64,000 nt of DNA from Dugong dugon (GCA_030035585.1 CM057462.1:139650734-139714733); one strand, 5' to 3'. Numbered from the stretch's first letter, positions 22,719 through 35,015 are shown. The notes: a model not told the origin generated them from the letters alone. Numbers and translations are program-made.

Positions 22719-23829
22719 TAGACAATAGACAAGTGATATCTTTGGTGAAGGGTGAGACAGTACACAATACTGGGGAAGCCAGCACAACTTGTACAAGGAA
22801 AGATCATGGAAGCTCCATAGACACATCCAAATTCCCTGAGGGACTTAATTGATGGGCGGAGGGCTGTGGGGACCATGGTCTTGAGGAACATCTAGCTCAA
22901 TTGGCATAACACGGTTTATAAAGACAATGTTCTACATTCTACCTTGGTGAGTAGCGTCTGGGTTCTTAAAAGCCAGTGAGCAGCCATCTAAGATACTCCA
23001 CTGGTCTCACCCCTTCGAGAGCAAGGGAGAATGAAGAGAACAGGATACAAGGAAAAGATTAGTCCAAAGGACTAATGAACCACAGCTACCAAGGCCTCCA
23101 CCAGACTGAGTCCAATACAGCTAGATGGTGCCTGGCTACCACCACTGACTGCTCTGACCGGGATCACAACAGAAGGTTCTGGACAGAGCTGGAGAAGGAT
23201 GTAGAACAAATTCTAACACACTAAAAAAAAAAAAAAAAAAAAAAAAAAAAGACCAGATCTATTGGCCTGAAAGAGACTGGAGAAACCCCGACAGTATGGC
23301 CCCCAGACACCCTTTTAGCTCAGTGGTGAAGTCACTCTGAGGTTCATCATTCAGCCAGGGACTGGACAGCTCCATAAAACAAAACTGAACTAATGAGGCA
23401 CAGCAGTCCAGGGACAAGGACTGGAAGGCAGGAGGGGACAGGAAAGCTGGTGATAGGGAACACAAGATGGAGTAAGAACAGTGTTGACATGTAGTGGGGT
23501 TGTTTACCATTGTCATAGGGCAACATGTGTACTAACTGTTTAATGAGAAACTATTTTGTTCTGTAAACCTTCATCTGAAGTGAGAATAGCAGCACAACTG
23601 GAAGAACATAATCGATGTCACTGAAATGTGCATGTAGAAATTTTTGAAATGGTGTATCTTTGGCTATGCATATTTTCACCAAAAAAAAAAAAAAAGGTCA
23701 AGAAGGGAGAGGGTTGACATGTCGTGGGGTTGTTAACCAATGTCATAAAACAATATGTGTACTGACTGTTTAATGAGAAACTATTTGTTCTGTAAACCTT
23801 CACCTAAAGTACAATAAAAATAAATAAAT
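22719..23829 (+). mobile_element. 5'-truncated LINE (lineage-specific, L1-like 3'UTR) with duplicated tail
   Basis: A single 1.1-kb insertion bounded by an 18-bp target duplication with one mismatch (22701-22718 and 23830-23847). Contents in order: unique 3'UTR with GGGTTCTTAAAAGCCAGTGA and ACTCCACTGGTCTCACCCC; an internal 28-base A tract (23223-23250); CAGTATGGCCCCCAGACACC; a first tail module (about 23470-23580); a spacer with CTATGCATATTTTCACC and a second A tract; a second tail module (about 23697-23815); and AATAAAAAT with a short A/T-rich end. It has no coding capacity. The L1 assignment is inferred from the polyadenylated, truncated structure. Confidence 0.85.
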
Positions 23830-23869
23830 AAGCCCTACATGTCCATTCAAATTTTACTTATCTTTTAAT

Positions 23870-23985
23870 TTCTGCCTTTAGCTCACATCCCCTAAGCCCA
23901 TTTTAACCAAGAATGACCATTTTTCATTCTACGTTGTACACTGTAGTATCAGTTATATCCTTAATAATAAATTGCTGAATGAATG
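23870..23985 (+). mobile_element. LINE-2-like 3' end
   Basis: TTCATTCTACGTTGTACACTG followed by ATAATAAATTGCTGAATGAATGC resembles a decayed L2 terminus. It may be the continuation of the L2 interrupted by the LINE at 22719. Confidence 0.35.
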
Positions 23986-24339
23986 CAAAGGACTGGTATA
24001 TGACTTCTTGATTATCAGATAATTCTTGTTATTAATCACACATATTTTCTAAGACTTTCTGTTTCTGGTTTGGCATGTAAAGTAAATTCCTGTTATTATT
24101 TTTTCTTTTTCTCCCTACAATCTGTACACTATAGTTACTTAAATGAGGACAAACACAGTGTAATTATAAAGGGACTAGATTTAGTGAGGGTACCCTCATC
24201 CACGAAGACCAAAATTAAAATTGCTACATTACCACTACCACCTAAATATTTGTATAGTGATTATAATATTTTCTTGTTCATTTATCAAATGGATATTTAA
24301 GTAACATAATAATTTAGTAGCTATCATATTGCTTTGAAT

Positions 24340-24540
24340 AAGGCCCCTGGACGGCATAAATGGTTTGAACTTAACCGCTAACCTAAAAGTTGGCTGTTCA
24401 AACCCGTCCAGCAGTGCCATGAAAAAAAAGGCTTGGTGATCTGTAAAGACTGCCTCCAAGAAGACCTTAAAGAGCAGTTCTACTCTGTAACACCTGGGGT
24501 TGACATTAGTCAATCAACTCTAAGGCATAGGTTTTTTTTT
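24340..24540 (+). mobile_element. Diverged AfroSINE copy
   Basis: GGCCCCTGGACGGCATAAATGG, TTAACCGCTAACCTAAAAGTTGGC, TTCAAACCCGTCCAGCAG, the long-body block GGCTTGGTGATCTGTAAAGACTGCC and tail ATCAACTCTAAGGCA with poly-T. Confidence 0.8.
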
Positions 24541-24562
24541 TCCCCCCTATACTTTGAGTATA

Positions 24563-24726
24563 AACCCATTGCCATCAAGTCGATTCCAACTCATCGTGAC
24601 ACTATAGGACAGAGTAGAACTGTCCCACACGGTTTCCAAGGAGCGGCTGATGGATTCCAGCTGCCGACCTTTTGGTTAGCAGCAGTAGCTCTCCGTGGCT
24701 CTCAACTGCTGCACCACCTGGGCTCC
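24563..24726 (-). mobile_element. AfroSINE copy, minus strand, with 12-bp target duplication
   Basis: AACCCATTGCCATCAAGTCG through CACCACCTGGGCTCC. Flanked by ACTTTGAGTATA (24551-24562) and ACTTTGAATATA (24727-24738). An extra GCAGTAGCTCTCCGTGGCTC insertion lies near the head. Confidence 0.95.
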
Positions 24727-25024
24727 ACTTTGAATATAGGAGGCTATAAATAAAGTGGTGAATAATTGCACAGTGTGAGACTCTTCAGCATGTGTTGTCA
24801 TGTAGGTAAATATCAATATGTTGATATTTCTAAGGTACATATTATACAACCAGTGTCCTCTGTCTGGAAAACACTCCATTTATTGTTAGCAGAGCTTTTA
24901 CTCAGCTCAAGTTTTAAAAGATTAGACACCACTCCTTCCGGGATCCCATAGCAGCACTTGCACATATCTTTTATAGTACTTAACCCACTGTATTAATGTT
25001 TATATTTTTTATGTAACATAAACT

Positions 25025-25290
25025 TAAGAACACAGCTTCTAGCATTAGACTGTCTGAGTTCAAGTTCTGCCTCTACCACTGCCTAGCACGTTGGCTTTTT
25101 TTCCAAGCTATTTAATATCTCTGTGCCTCAGATATGCCATTTATGTCATCTACACACTATGGAAAATAAGAGTACCTACTTCGTAGGAAAACTAATCACA
25201 TGAGCTAATACACATGAAACATATGACACAGTGCCTCAACTATAATATGATTTCAATATATAGTAATTTATTGTGTGTTAATCATTGTTA
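25025..25290 (+). mobile_element. MIR SINE, sense
   Basis: TCTAGCATTAGACTGTCTGAGTTCAAGTTCTGCCTC, then CTCTGTGCCTCAGATATGCC and CAGTGCCTCAACTATAATATG follow the MIR order from B-box to 3' end. Confidence 0.75.
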
Positions 25291-25455
25291 TCATTGTTAC
25301 TATTATCAATGCATTTATCCTACTTTACTTTAGTCATTGGTTCTTACCTACTTGCACAAATACAAGAACAGTGTTTTGTTTGTTTTCAGTGTGTAACACT
25401 TTAATTGACACAGAGTAGGCACTCAGTAAATTTTGTCTGAATGAATGATTTAGAT

Positions 25456-25476
25456 TTGTGCTGTCCAATAAAGTAC
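25456..25476 (+). mobile_element. Left end of a hAT-like element interrupted by a MaLR
   Basis: TGTGCTGTCCAATAAAGTAC is the terminal sequence of the family represented at 17799. Its continuation lies at 27986-28100, on the far side of the MaLR insertion. Confidence 0.65.
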
Positions 25477-27985
25477 TGTTATGGATTGAACTGTGTCCCC
25501 CCAAAAATGTGGCAAATCCTAACCCGTATACCTGTGGTTATAATCGCATTTGGGAATGGGTTTTCTTTGATATGTTAATGAGGCAATATTAGTATAGGGT
25601 GTGTCTTAGGTCAATCTCTTTTGAAATATAAGAGAGATTAAACAAGCAAGTGAGAAGGCAGAAATGGGGGAAGAGAGATGCCAAACAAACGAAGATCGCC
25701 CTGGAGCAGAAGCTCAAAGAGACAAGGACCTTCCTCCAGAGCCGACAGAGAGAGAAAGCCTTTCCCTGGAGCTGGCACCCTGATATATACTTCCAGCCTC
25801 CTAAAAATGAGAAAATTAATTTCTGTTTGTTAAAGCCACCCACTTGTGGTATTTCTGTTATAGCAGCATTAGATAACTGAAACAAAATTTGGAACCAAGA
25901 AGTGGGAGTGCTGCTCTAACAAATACCTAAAATGTGGAAGTGGGTTTGGAATTGGGTAATGGGTAGAGGTTGGAAGAGTTTTAAGGTGACTAACAGTAAA
26001 AGCTTACATTGCCTTGAAGAGACTATTGGTAGAATTATGGACAGCAAAGGCAATTCTGGTGAGGGCTCAGAAGGAAATGGAGAGAGCCAGGGAGAAAGTC
26101 TCTATCGTCCTAGGGAATACATATGGTGCTGTCATTACAATTTTGCTAGAAATGTGGATGTTAAATGTGCTTCTGGTGAGGCTTTAAAGGAAATGATGAA
26201 CATGGGATTGGTCAATAGAGGAAGAGCGATGCTTTCTACGCAGTGGCAAATTAACTTGTCTGAGGTGTGTTCAAATGTGTGGTGGAAGGTAAAACTTGTA
26301 AGTGATAAAATTAGATATTTGGCTGAGGAGATTTCTAAACAAGATATTAAAGGATTTTTGCCACTAATAATAAAATATGAAAGGAAAGAGATTCAAAAAT
26401 GAACTATGCAAAATAAAAACAACTTAAGATTTGGAAAATTCTGTTGTACAGTCTAGGAACATGTACTCTAAAGCTCTCTCCAAGGACTTGGTGACTCAAT
26501 CTTTTGTTAAGTAGATTAAGCCTAACATATTTAGGTAGCTGGATCTAACCAACTACCACAGCAGAAAAACCCATCAGCTGAAACTGAAGGAGAAAGAGAT
26601 AGGAGGAAAGAAAGGAAAGCTCTCTGCCTTAGAATTCTACCAAGAGAAAACAGATCAAAGGAGCTACATCTGTTGTCCTTCAAGAAAAGAAAATGGTCAC
26701 TCCTAGAACAACTCCGAGATCAGCAGAACTGTTGGAAGGCACACAGGAAGCAGGGCTGCGTCAGTTTCAAAGTGTGGAGCCACGACCTGCTAAGTTTCAA
26801 ACCTCCTAAGTCCCGGAAGCAGGGACTCCAAGGTCTTAAGTGTTGGAGCCACAGGTTCCTGGGCTTCAAGGGGTGGGGCCATAGCCTCCTAGTTTTCAAA
26901 AGATGTGATCATAGCCTCCTAGGTTTCAAAGAATCAGATCTTCACTAACTGGGTTCTGCAGTGTGGGGCTGCTGTGCCCAAAGGCCAAGAGGATAGGTCT
27001 GCCATCCAAAGCTGAGGGGCAAGTGTGCCATGTCCAAGGTGTGGGAGAATGGAGCCTTCCAGGTCCAAGGGGATGGGGTCATTATTCAGGTGGACTAGGA
27101 GATTGGGGCCACCCAAAGCCGAGCGAGCAGAGTTGCTGTCCCAGTGGACCTGGAAGGGTGGAGCCAAATCCCAGGGTAGAGGGATTTCCACCCAGAATCT
27201 AGAGGGTGTGACCAGCACTTAGAGTCTGGAGGGCAGGACCATTGCCCAGATAGTCTCAGAGAATGGAAAAGTATTTTCAAACCTTGATAGTTAATGTAGT
27301 TTATTCTGCTGAGTTTTGGACTTGCTTGCTACCTGTTATCCCTTTTTCCTTCTAATTTCTCCTGTTTGTAATGGAAATGTCTACCTCTTGCCTGTTCCAC
27401 CATTGTACTTTGGAAGCAGATAACTTGTATTCTGGATTTCACAGACTTACAGACGAAGAAGAATTTTGCCCCAGTGTGGAATATGCCTAAAGTCTCACTC
27501 ATATTTGATTTAGATGATTCAGAGGATGACTTTGGACTTGGAGTAGATTTAAGACTTTTGGGATGATGTGAAGAGGTGAATGTGTTTTGCATGTGGGAAG
27601 ACCATAAATTTTTTTTGGGTGATGAGTAGAATGTTATGGAATGAATTGTGTCCCCTAAAAATGTGTGTTGTAAATCCTAACCCCTATACCTGTGGTTATA
27701 ATCCCGTTTGGGAATGGATTTTATTTGTTATGCTAATGAGGCAGTATTTGTGTAGGGTGGGTCTTGAGTAAGTCTCTTTTGAGATATAAAAAGAGCAGAT
27801 TAGGCATAGTGAGGGAAACGAAGGTGGGGGAAGACAGATACCACAAAACACGCAGATCACCAAGCAGCCAAGGAATAGAAGCTGAAGAACCAAGGGCTTT
27901 CCCCCAGAGCAAACAATGAAAGAAAGCCTTCCAGTCTCCTTAACAGTGAGAAAATAAGTTTCTGTTTGTTAAAGTCACCCAATTG
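25477..27985 (+). mobile_element. MaLR-type endogenous retroelement, LTR-internal-LTR
   Basis: The left LTR (25477-25884) runs TGTTATGGATTGAACTGTG to GATAACTGAAACA. The right LTR (27632 to about 27985) begins TGTTATGGAATGAATTGTG. It lacks its last 40 bp or so and has a further internal deletion. The internal region opens AAATTTGGAACCAAGAAGTGGGAGTGCTGC, then AATACCTAAAATGTGGAAGTGGGTTTGGAATTGGGTAATGGG, the signature of THE1/MST-type internal sequence. It carries only decayed gag-like frames (for example 25932-26402) and a degenerate repeat block (about 26735-26945). No reverse transcriptase is present, as expected for MaLRs. It appears inactive. Confidence 0.85.
26735..26945 (+). repeat. Degenerate tandem repeat in the MaLR internal region
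   Basis: A phrase of the type GGAGCCACGACCTGCTAAGTTTCAAA recurs about five times (starts near 26776, 26848, 26877, 26908) with spacing from about 30 to 70 bp. In the frame starting at 26673 it reads as repeated (H.)LL.FK motifs. Confidence 0.6.
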
Positions 27986-28105
27986 TCATATTTGAAATGT
28001 GGCTAATTCAGCTAAGGAACTAAATTTTTAATTGTATTTAATTTTAATAGACACATGTAGTAGCTAGTGCCTGTCATATTGGGCAGAACAGATCTATATG
28101 ATTTC
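27986..28105 (+). mobile_element. Right part of the interrupted hAT-like element
   Basis: TTTGAAATGTGGCTAATTCAG, AACTAAATTTTTAATTGTATTTAATTTTAAT and AGTGCCTGTCATATTGGGCAGA carry the inverted form of the CTGTCCAATA terminus seen at 25456. Confidence 0.65.
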
Positions 28106-28299
28106 ATCTTAAACTAATGTAATTTTCAGTTAGCTACTGATTACTTACCATTTTTTTCCCAAATAACATGCCCATCCATTTAACGGGTAGCATAGCAAGC
28201 GTACGGAAATAGCAAGGGTAGGGTGCAGTTGTAAGGTTGGCAAAAATTACAGTACGTACATTAGTTGCATAAAAATATGGTAAGCATAATTTAAAATTC

Positions 28300-28455
28300 T
28301 CTATATGGTGACGGAAAATCTGTCAGTGGATACTGGTAATGGCTGCACAACACAATTGATATAATTGGTCTTAATAAATTATACATGCAAAAAATGTTGA
28401 ATTGGATAATATTGTACTATTTATACTTCTATAACAATAAAAAAATTGAAAAGAA
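28300..28455 (+). mobile_element. Possible old LINE-1 3'UTR fragment
   Basis: GGATACTGGTAATGGCTGCACAACA and AATTGATATAATTGGTCTTAATAAATTATAC resemble the decayed L1 3'UTR phrase seen at 12180-12400. It is weak. Confidence 0.35.
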
Positions 28456-31190
28456 ATTTTATTTATCAAATAGTGACTTTAAAGTCATTTTTTCATTATT
28501 CATCAAGTCTTCTCTAACGATGTTATACAATCTTCAGGAAGATGACAAACAACCTTACTAAGATGATATCTGATTACATTGAGTTACACAATAATGGGAA
28601 AGCAGATGCTAATAAAATAATCTCTGAATAAATAATCATAAATCCATTGTTATGAAAGATCAGAAAATAGTCCAGAGTAAAGAAGAGAGTGGAGAATGAC
28701 ACTATATAATTCTAGAGAGGAAGGAAATCAAGGCCAAGTTAAGGAATTTTTATCCTAAGTCTTTAAGAATAATGGATAGTTAAGGACAAGCTTTAAGTGT
28801 CTATATGATTGATTTATAATTAGTCTTAGATGAGAAAAAAGATGGATATGAGATAACTTAATAGTGTGGGAAGGAGATGCTGCTGCTTTGGATTAAGATG
28901 AGGGGGTAGACTTGGAAAGACTCAAAGATAATTTGAGAGACAAATCAAGCAGGTTGGAAATGGAGATGATAAAGGAGAAAAATCGTCAAGTAACTTCTAA
29001 ATTTCTGGCTTCCACAACTGGATCAATGGTAACATGCACCGGTATAGGAAACTGTAGACCAAATCCATGAAGAGCATTGGAAACCCATGAATTCATTTTT
29101 GGACATTAAATTTGAAGTATTATTTTGAGACTGCTTTAAGGTTATGTCAAGTAGCTTCTGTCAGTGTGGGCTTTTTGACCTCAGAGAGCATCTCTGAACA
29201 GTTAATTAAACATAGTTTCAGCCATTTGAATTGATTTATTTATAATTGACTGATACTGATAATTTTTGAGACCTCATCAGTTTAGAGGATACAAAGATGG
29301 CTCAAAACAATCCCATCTCTCTAAAAGCTCACAATCTTTCCAGAGAGACAACATATATACGTAAAATATGCAAGTATTTACTTATCCATACTATAAGTGT
29401 CATTATAAACGTATAAACCAAATGCCATAAGGACATCTAGAAGGAAGTAAATCATTCTGTTGAGTGTATGAGTCTAAGGATGAGAAATGTGTAACAGAAA
29501 TTACAAAAATTTGTCTTGAAAGAATATTGAGCAATGTCATTCTCAGTTGAGTGAACAGCACGAGTAAATGTCAGAGACATTAAACTTTATAGCATAATTG
29601 AGGACCAGCAAATGGACCTCTGTGGGAGGAATGCTGTCCTAGGAGTGATGCTTTCCTGCATCTCTAATCTCTGGGAAGAGGAACTTTTGAGAGGACATCA
29701 ATTCTTCTCTTTCCAATAATCTTGAATTTTGTAATTCAACAAATTCCTCACCATAACAAAATTAGGTTGATAAATTACTAAAGTCAATTATGTGTAACCA
29801 TGCTCTTTTCATGCCTGTGCTTATGTCTTTGCAAATTTTCTGTGGTTTTAGTCAGTCTGATTGCATCCAATGGAAAATGTCCGCCTAGTGCTTTGGGATG
29901 ATTGTTATCGAAGTGCGTGATTTCTAGTAGGGACTCCCTGTGCTCCTGATAATAAAGAACATGTAGGTGTGCATTCAAAGGATGGCTCCAGAACTAATTA
30001 CTGCCTGATAAGAATAAGATGATTTTATAGCTGTAGTGCCAGACCTGGAGATTATCTCTGAGTAACTACTCTGTATGAAGTAAGCGAAGCCTTTTGTTTG
30101 GTATTATGATTGCCAAAAAGTGAAAGATGTTTGAAGCACAATTAGATTGAACACACGTGAAATTTACTCCATCAGTGTCAGAGACAATGAAGATCAGAAA
30201 GCAAGTAGATTAAGAAACACCATGGGGGCAGTATGAAAGCTACACAGCAAACTCTGAATACAAATGAAAAGCATCTTCAACCTCACAGTTAGCCACACAG
30301 AGGAATTCATAGATAAAAATAAAAAAATCCAATCCAACATTCTGTTACAGCATGGCCTAAAAATCTAGTTGCTGCTAATGATTTATTGATGAAATAATAA
30401 TATGAATGATTAGCTATTGCCCCAATGAATGGCTACAGAATTTAAGTAGCAGTTAAGTTACATCTATTTCCTCTTTCTTCCTTTAAATTTAAGAAAATTA
30501 CAAAGACTGCATGTTACTTAAATGAGGTCTGTCTGGGAACAGGCTGAATAATTAGGAAGTGAAAGGGTAACATTGCAGGTTCTTAAAAGGTTAGAGACTG
30601 TTAAAATTGACAAATCACCAGTTCCGAGCGTCATACATCAAGGAATGATAAGGCAGAGTGGAAATTAGAGAAACTTTAGCCAATGCATTCTTCCTAAGTG
30701 TGCTTAATTCAGCAACTATCCCAGGGGATAGACAGGATAGTAACATAATGCTTGCATCTAACTGACAACCAGAGCAAAGTGGAAATACACAGCAGGAAGG
30801 GATGCAGCAAGGATGGGATTGAACATTGATTTATGTGGCTAAATGAATGAACTTTAGAGGCACACTTGCATTCAGGCAGATGGCATTGATGGGTGAATGG
30901 TTTAGATGATCTACTCTGCCTCCAATTCCTGATCCTGCAGTAACCAACCCAATTTCCTTGAGACACTGAAATGTTCAAAAGTATGATGGAAAAAGAAACT
31001 ATATGCTTTGCTGTATACTAAAAAATTGAATTGTTAATTCAATTAATTATATCCTGTTAATTATATCCACTGCATTTTTTAGCTTGGATTTTTGTTTTTA
31101 CTAAATTTCAAATTTAAAAATCATTGTGATTTTGGAGTTATTATAAACCCCACCACTTTTTATGTTGCCCATCATAACATATTAGATTTT
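28456..31190. other. Unannotated intronic sequence
   Basis: No gene or confidently named repeat. The stretch about 29780-30200 is less AT-rich and free of repeat phrases, which would suit a conserved non-coding element, but conservation cannot be judged from one sequence. Confidence 0.35.
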
Positions 31191-31199
31191 TCACTAAAG

Positions 31200-31360
31200 T
31201 CACTTCAGTGGTTTTTTACAACACTGTGAAGTGGTAGGCATGAAAGATGCTATTGGTCTCATTTAATTCAGTGTAAATAGGCTCGGAGAGTTCAAATGAT
31301 TTTTCCAACTCATACAGTTTATAAGAGTTAAAGTCAAGATTATTCCACTAATTTAGGGTT
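31200..31360 (-). mobile_element. MIR-like fragment, antisense
   Basis: TCTCATTTAATTCAGTGTAAATAGGCTCGGAGAGTTCAAATGATTTTTCC resembles the reverse MIR core. Confidence 0.45.
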
Positions 31361-32029
31361 ATTTCTATAATACGACAGTGTAGATTTTGGGGCCAGCACA
31401 GCATGAAGATTAGATATATTTTTGCTTTCCTTCAGGACACATGGGCTTATTATCATTGCAGTTTTAGAATGTGATCTCCTTTGCTGTCTCCAAGCAGGCA
31501 GTGCAGACGAAATTTGAAGAAAACATAGAAAAAAAGGTTATAACTAAAATATGTGAGCTACAGAATGGATTCTTGAGCAAAAAAAAAAAAAAAAAAAAAG
31601 TGACTTTTTTTTCCTTGACTAGAACATGCGTAGTCTTTTAATTAACTTTAGAATACATTTTTAGATAAGATAGTTTAACTTTTCTGCCAATAAGATGGTC
31701 CCAGGAGATGCACTGAACTCCCTAAAAACTGCATCTATCTGAAGCTACAATGCATACAGGTGTAAAATATATACTGCTTTCCTCTTCAGAAACACTCCAA
31801 ACAAACAAACAAAAAAAAGTCTATTTACTGTTAACTGTATGCCAGATGTTAGAAATGAACTAGATGAACTAGATAGGCAACCCTCCCCAAATCACATACT
31901 TCTAAAATCCCAATACATTCTTTCCTCCCTCCCCTTTTTTTTTCTGTTTATTTTTTAAAATTCTGTCAAATTTGGAAGCATTATGGTGGGAAAGGGCTGG
32001 CACCACTGGGGTGCATTGCTCATCACAGA

Positions 32030-32225
32030 TAATAACAATAATGATGGGTATAATTCCTCAAGCACTTCTACGAGCCAAGCACTAACCTATGCTTATGAAA
32101 TAGTCTCAGTAACCCTATGTAATAGGTAAGTAGTTATCATCTTTTCTGTGCATCATCAGTGCAGAAACTAAGGCCTAGAGAGATTAACTGATTTATCCAG
32201 AGTTGGAGTTTGAAGCAAGATCCGT
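32030..32225 (-). mobile_element. MIR SINE, antisense
   Basis: TAATTCCTCAAGCACTTCTACGAGCCAAGCACT, AGTAACCCTATGTAATAGGTAAG and GAAACTAAGGCCTAGAGAGATTAACTG follow the reverse MIR order. Confidence 0.7.
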
Positions 32226-32229
32226 CTTT

Positions 32230-34214
32230 ATCATATTGTAATAAAAGAATAGACATTTAAAAACTATGAACAGCAAGATGGAAGAGTGGATCAATCTTGG
32301 ATGAGGCTAAATGGCTGCTGATTTAAGACCTCACAACATGGCATTAATCTCTGTTAATTTCCTTGAGTTCAGAATATTGTCTTTTGTCTTATAAATTTAG
32401 AAACTCAATCTTGTTAATGCTAAGACTTGACTAAGGTTTGGATTGCTGATATATGTTAACCAAACTCACAAGAGATTGTCATATATAATAAAAATGCAAA
32501 TTTATAGTTTTCCCATGAGAAAGATGATGAATGGATTGTATATATGCATTAGACTGACCAGTAATTATCAGAAGTTGTTTTAAGCAAATGGAATCAAGGT
32601 CAAAAAACTTAGTCATGTAAGGCAAATGACACCAGTGTCTGATATCCTTAAGTCTCTCTACAGAGGTTAACAAGTATGTGTGTTTCTGTTATAACATGAT
32701 ACTTACATTCTGGAAAAACTCTGTATTCTACAAAATCATGTACTAAAAATAGCAGAGTTTATGGGGAGGATGGGGTTGGGACAAACCATCCAAAACCTAC
32801 AGGAGTTGTATACCCAGAGAATTCACAAAGCCAATAACTGGTACCTTTGAATGTTTACTTGGACAACTCAGGAAGGTAGCTCACAATACCTGGAAGCTGT
32901 GCCATGAGATATTAAAATGCCAAAAACAACAGAGTGCAAAGGTTGACTTGTGAGCCCTGGGGTAATACAGATGGAAGCAGAAGTCAGAGCCATTGTGGCT
33001 GCTGTTTAAATGGACACAGGAGTAAGTGCAACCTGCCATGAACTCAGAGCAAGGCTGGGGTCCTTCTTACTGGGGAGGGTGATATGGGTACAGGGGCTCA
33101 TTATCATTTTACTCCCATGTTTTCGGTTCCACTTGCCTAGAGTAATCACCTATAAACCAACACAGCATTTCTGTTATATTAACATTACTCTTATATTTAT
33201 CAGACTTGTATGAGCTACTTGGAGTTACAGAAGATGGATTGTAGGAGAACAGACTTCCTGTGCTGGCCTGATAGAGCACTCTTTCTCTTGGGTAGTCCTT
33301 GGATGGGCATTGCCAAATTGTCTCAGTGATTCTCCTTTTATAAGTATATATAACTGCCCAACTCTCCTTTTTGATCAGCATATTCTTAAGCTATTTGATA
33401 TCTTCAGTCAGGGTATCTAATCTTCACCCTGTATGGCTGGAAATCATTACAGTTGACTAGAACACTAAAGGCTTGATAGTCCGTCTGAGGAAACCCCACC
33501 ACAATACTGATGTTAACCAGTCTTTTTCCAAACTTTATCGGTATGTGGCGATCATTGATGCCTAACATGGCCCATTCTTTCATCTACTTATAAAAACCAC
33601 ATATGTTCATAATATTTCTAACATGTTGAGTATTTGGAGAAGGCATAATATGTTTAAATGAGTCTTAAGTTTGAGAATAAATTGAAAAGGAAGGAATTTC
33701 TGATTCTTATTATTAGGATACTATGCCAAGATTTATTTGGACAATATTTGTAGAATTTTCAGTGGCTCAAGAGATATATATTTGGGTATGGAAGTTTACC
33801 TTAGGAAGGCTCATCAATAGTACCAGCAAAGAAGGGTGGCGGGGGTAATGCAAATTCTCTGAAGTATGTTTTTACAAGACTAATAACTTTTATCAACTCC
33901 TCAAGCAGGTAATAGTACATTCCTTATAAAGAAGTTAAAAGAGAAACTAATTTTTAATTAGATGCAATTTCACATCTAATTTGTAAATGGAGGAATTTAA
34001 GTTCAGTAAACAAAATTAAGTCTTTTATCTTAAGTCTTTTATCATAAGTTACAGTAACAAAGACAAATATTGCATTTAATAATTATTAAATTTTGCATTT
34101 TATACTCGATTGCTAGAACCTATTGTATACCATGTGTCAAGTGTTCTTGGTTAATCAAAAGGAACAAAGCTATAAGAAATCTTTGTGCTTACTATTAGAC
34201 AATATTTTTATTGA
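32230..34214. other. Unannotated intronic sequence
   Basis: No recognised gene. 32890-33300 is somewhat GC-richer (GAGCCATTGTGGCTGCTG, AGAGCAAGGCTGGGGTCC) and may be a decayed LTR-element piece, but I cannot assign it. Confidence 0.35.
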
Positions 34215-34229
34215 AAAAGAAACCCTTTT

Positions 34230-34368
34230 TTTTTAAAATATTTTATTGTACTTCAGGTGAAGGCTTACAGAACAAACAGTTTCTCATGTAACAGTAGTAC
34301 ACATGCTGTTTTATGACTTTGGTTAACAACCCCACAACATTTTAACCCTCTGAATTCTCAGCTTTTTT
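34230..34368 (-). mobile_element. 5'-truncated LINE tail, minus strand, 15-bp target duplication
   Basis: The reverse complement of the tail module also found at 17376, 23470, 23697 and 58300 (TATTTTATTGTACTTCAGGTGAAGG, GTTTCTCATGTAACAGTAG, AACCCCACAACATTTTAAC). Flanked by AAAAGAAACCCTTTT at 34215-34229 and 34369-34383. Confidence 0.93.
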
Positions 34369-34959
34369 AAAAGAAACCCTTTTAAAATCTCAGTCTAGTA
34401 AATAAAACAGAATTGAAGAGAAGAAAACACCTACAGAAATCCTATCAAAATGACACTGATCCCTGACAGACTACTAAAGGACAATGTGATAAAAAGTCAT
34501 TAATATTGTTGGTATGATCTATAATCTTGTAATGTTTCACAATAGAAGAGAAAGAGATTTACTGCATATAGTGAGAAGAGACCATGTGTTAGTAAAAAGC
34601 AAATTCTCATAATAGGCTGCAAGGTAAAGTAACCGATATATTTTCCTCACTGAAAGACACAAGTTATAAAGTGATCCTGGAAACTGGGTATAAAACTTTA
34701 CATAAGAGGTGAGACTTTAGAGATACTATGTTTATCAAAAGAAAGAAAATTACATAGCAACGTATACGTTGAGGAGTGTGGGAAGTTCTGGGGAGATCCC
34801 AGGAGGTCATCTATCTTTCTTCCCCCTCTCTTTAGCTTCTTTTCTAACATCTACAACAGTCTCGATTTTGTCTATTAACACTCCTGTCCAATTTTTTTTT
34901 CATTTTATTCTCCAAGATCATCAAAAAAATTTTTTTTGAAGCACAATTTCTGCCTTCTA

Positions 34960-35015
34960 TAAAAGGATCATCATGAGTCAGAATCAACTCAATGGCAATG
35001 GTTACCAGTTTTTAT
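34960..35015 (+). mobile_element. AfroSINE 3'-tail fragment
   Basis: ATCATCATGAGTCAGAATCAACTCAATGGCAATGG is the SINE/RTE shared tail without the head. Confidence 0.65.

Noticed and set aside
23223-23250. 28-base A tract as the end of a separate retroposon
   Set aside because: Sequence continuity and the single 18-bp duplication around 22719-23829 show it is internal to one LINE insertion.
25932-26402. 156-codon plus-strand open frame as a possible host gene
   Set aside because: It lies wholly inside the MaLR internal region and is a decayed gag-like remnant of that element.
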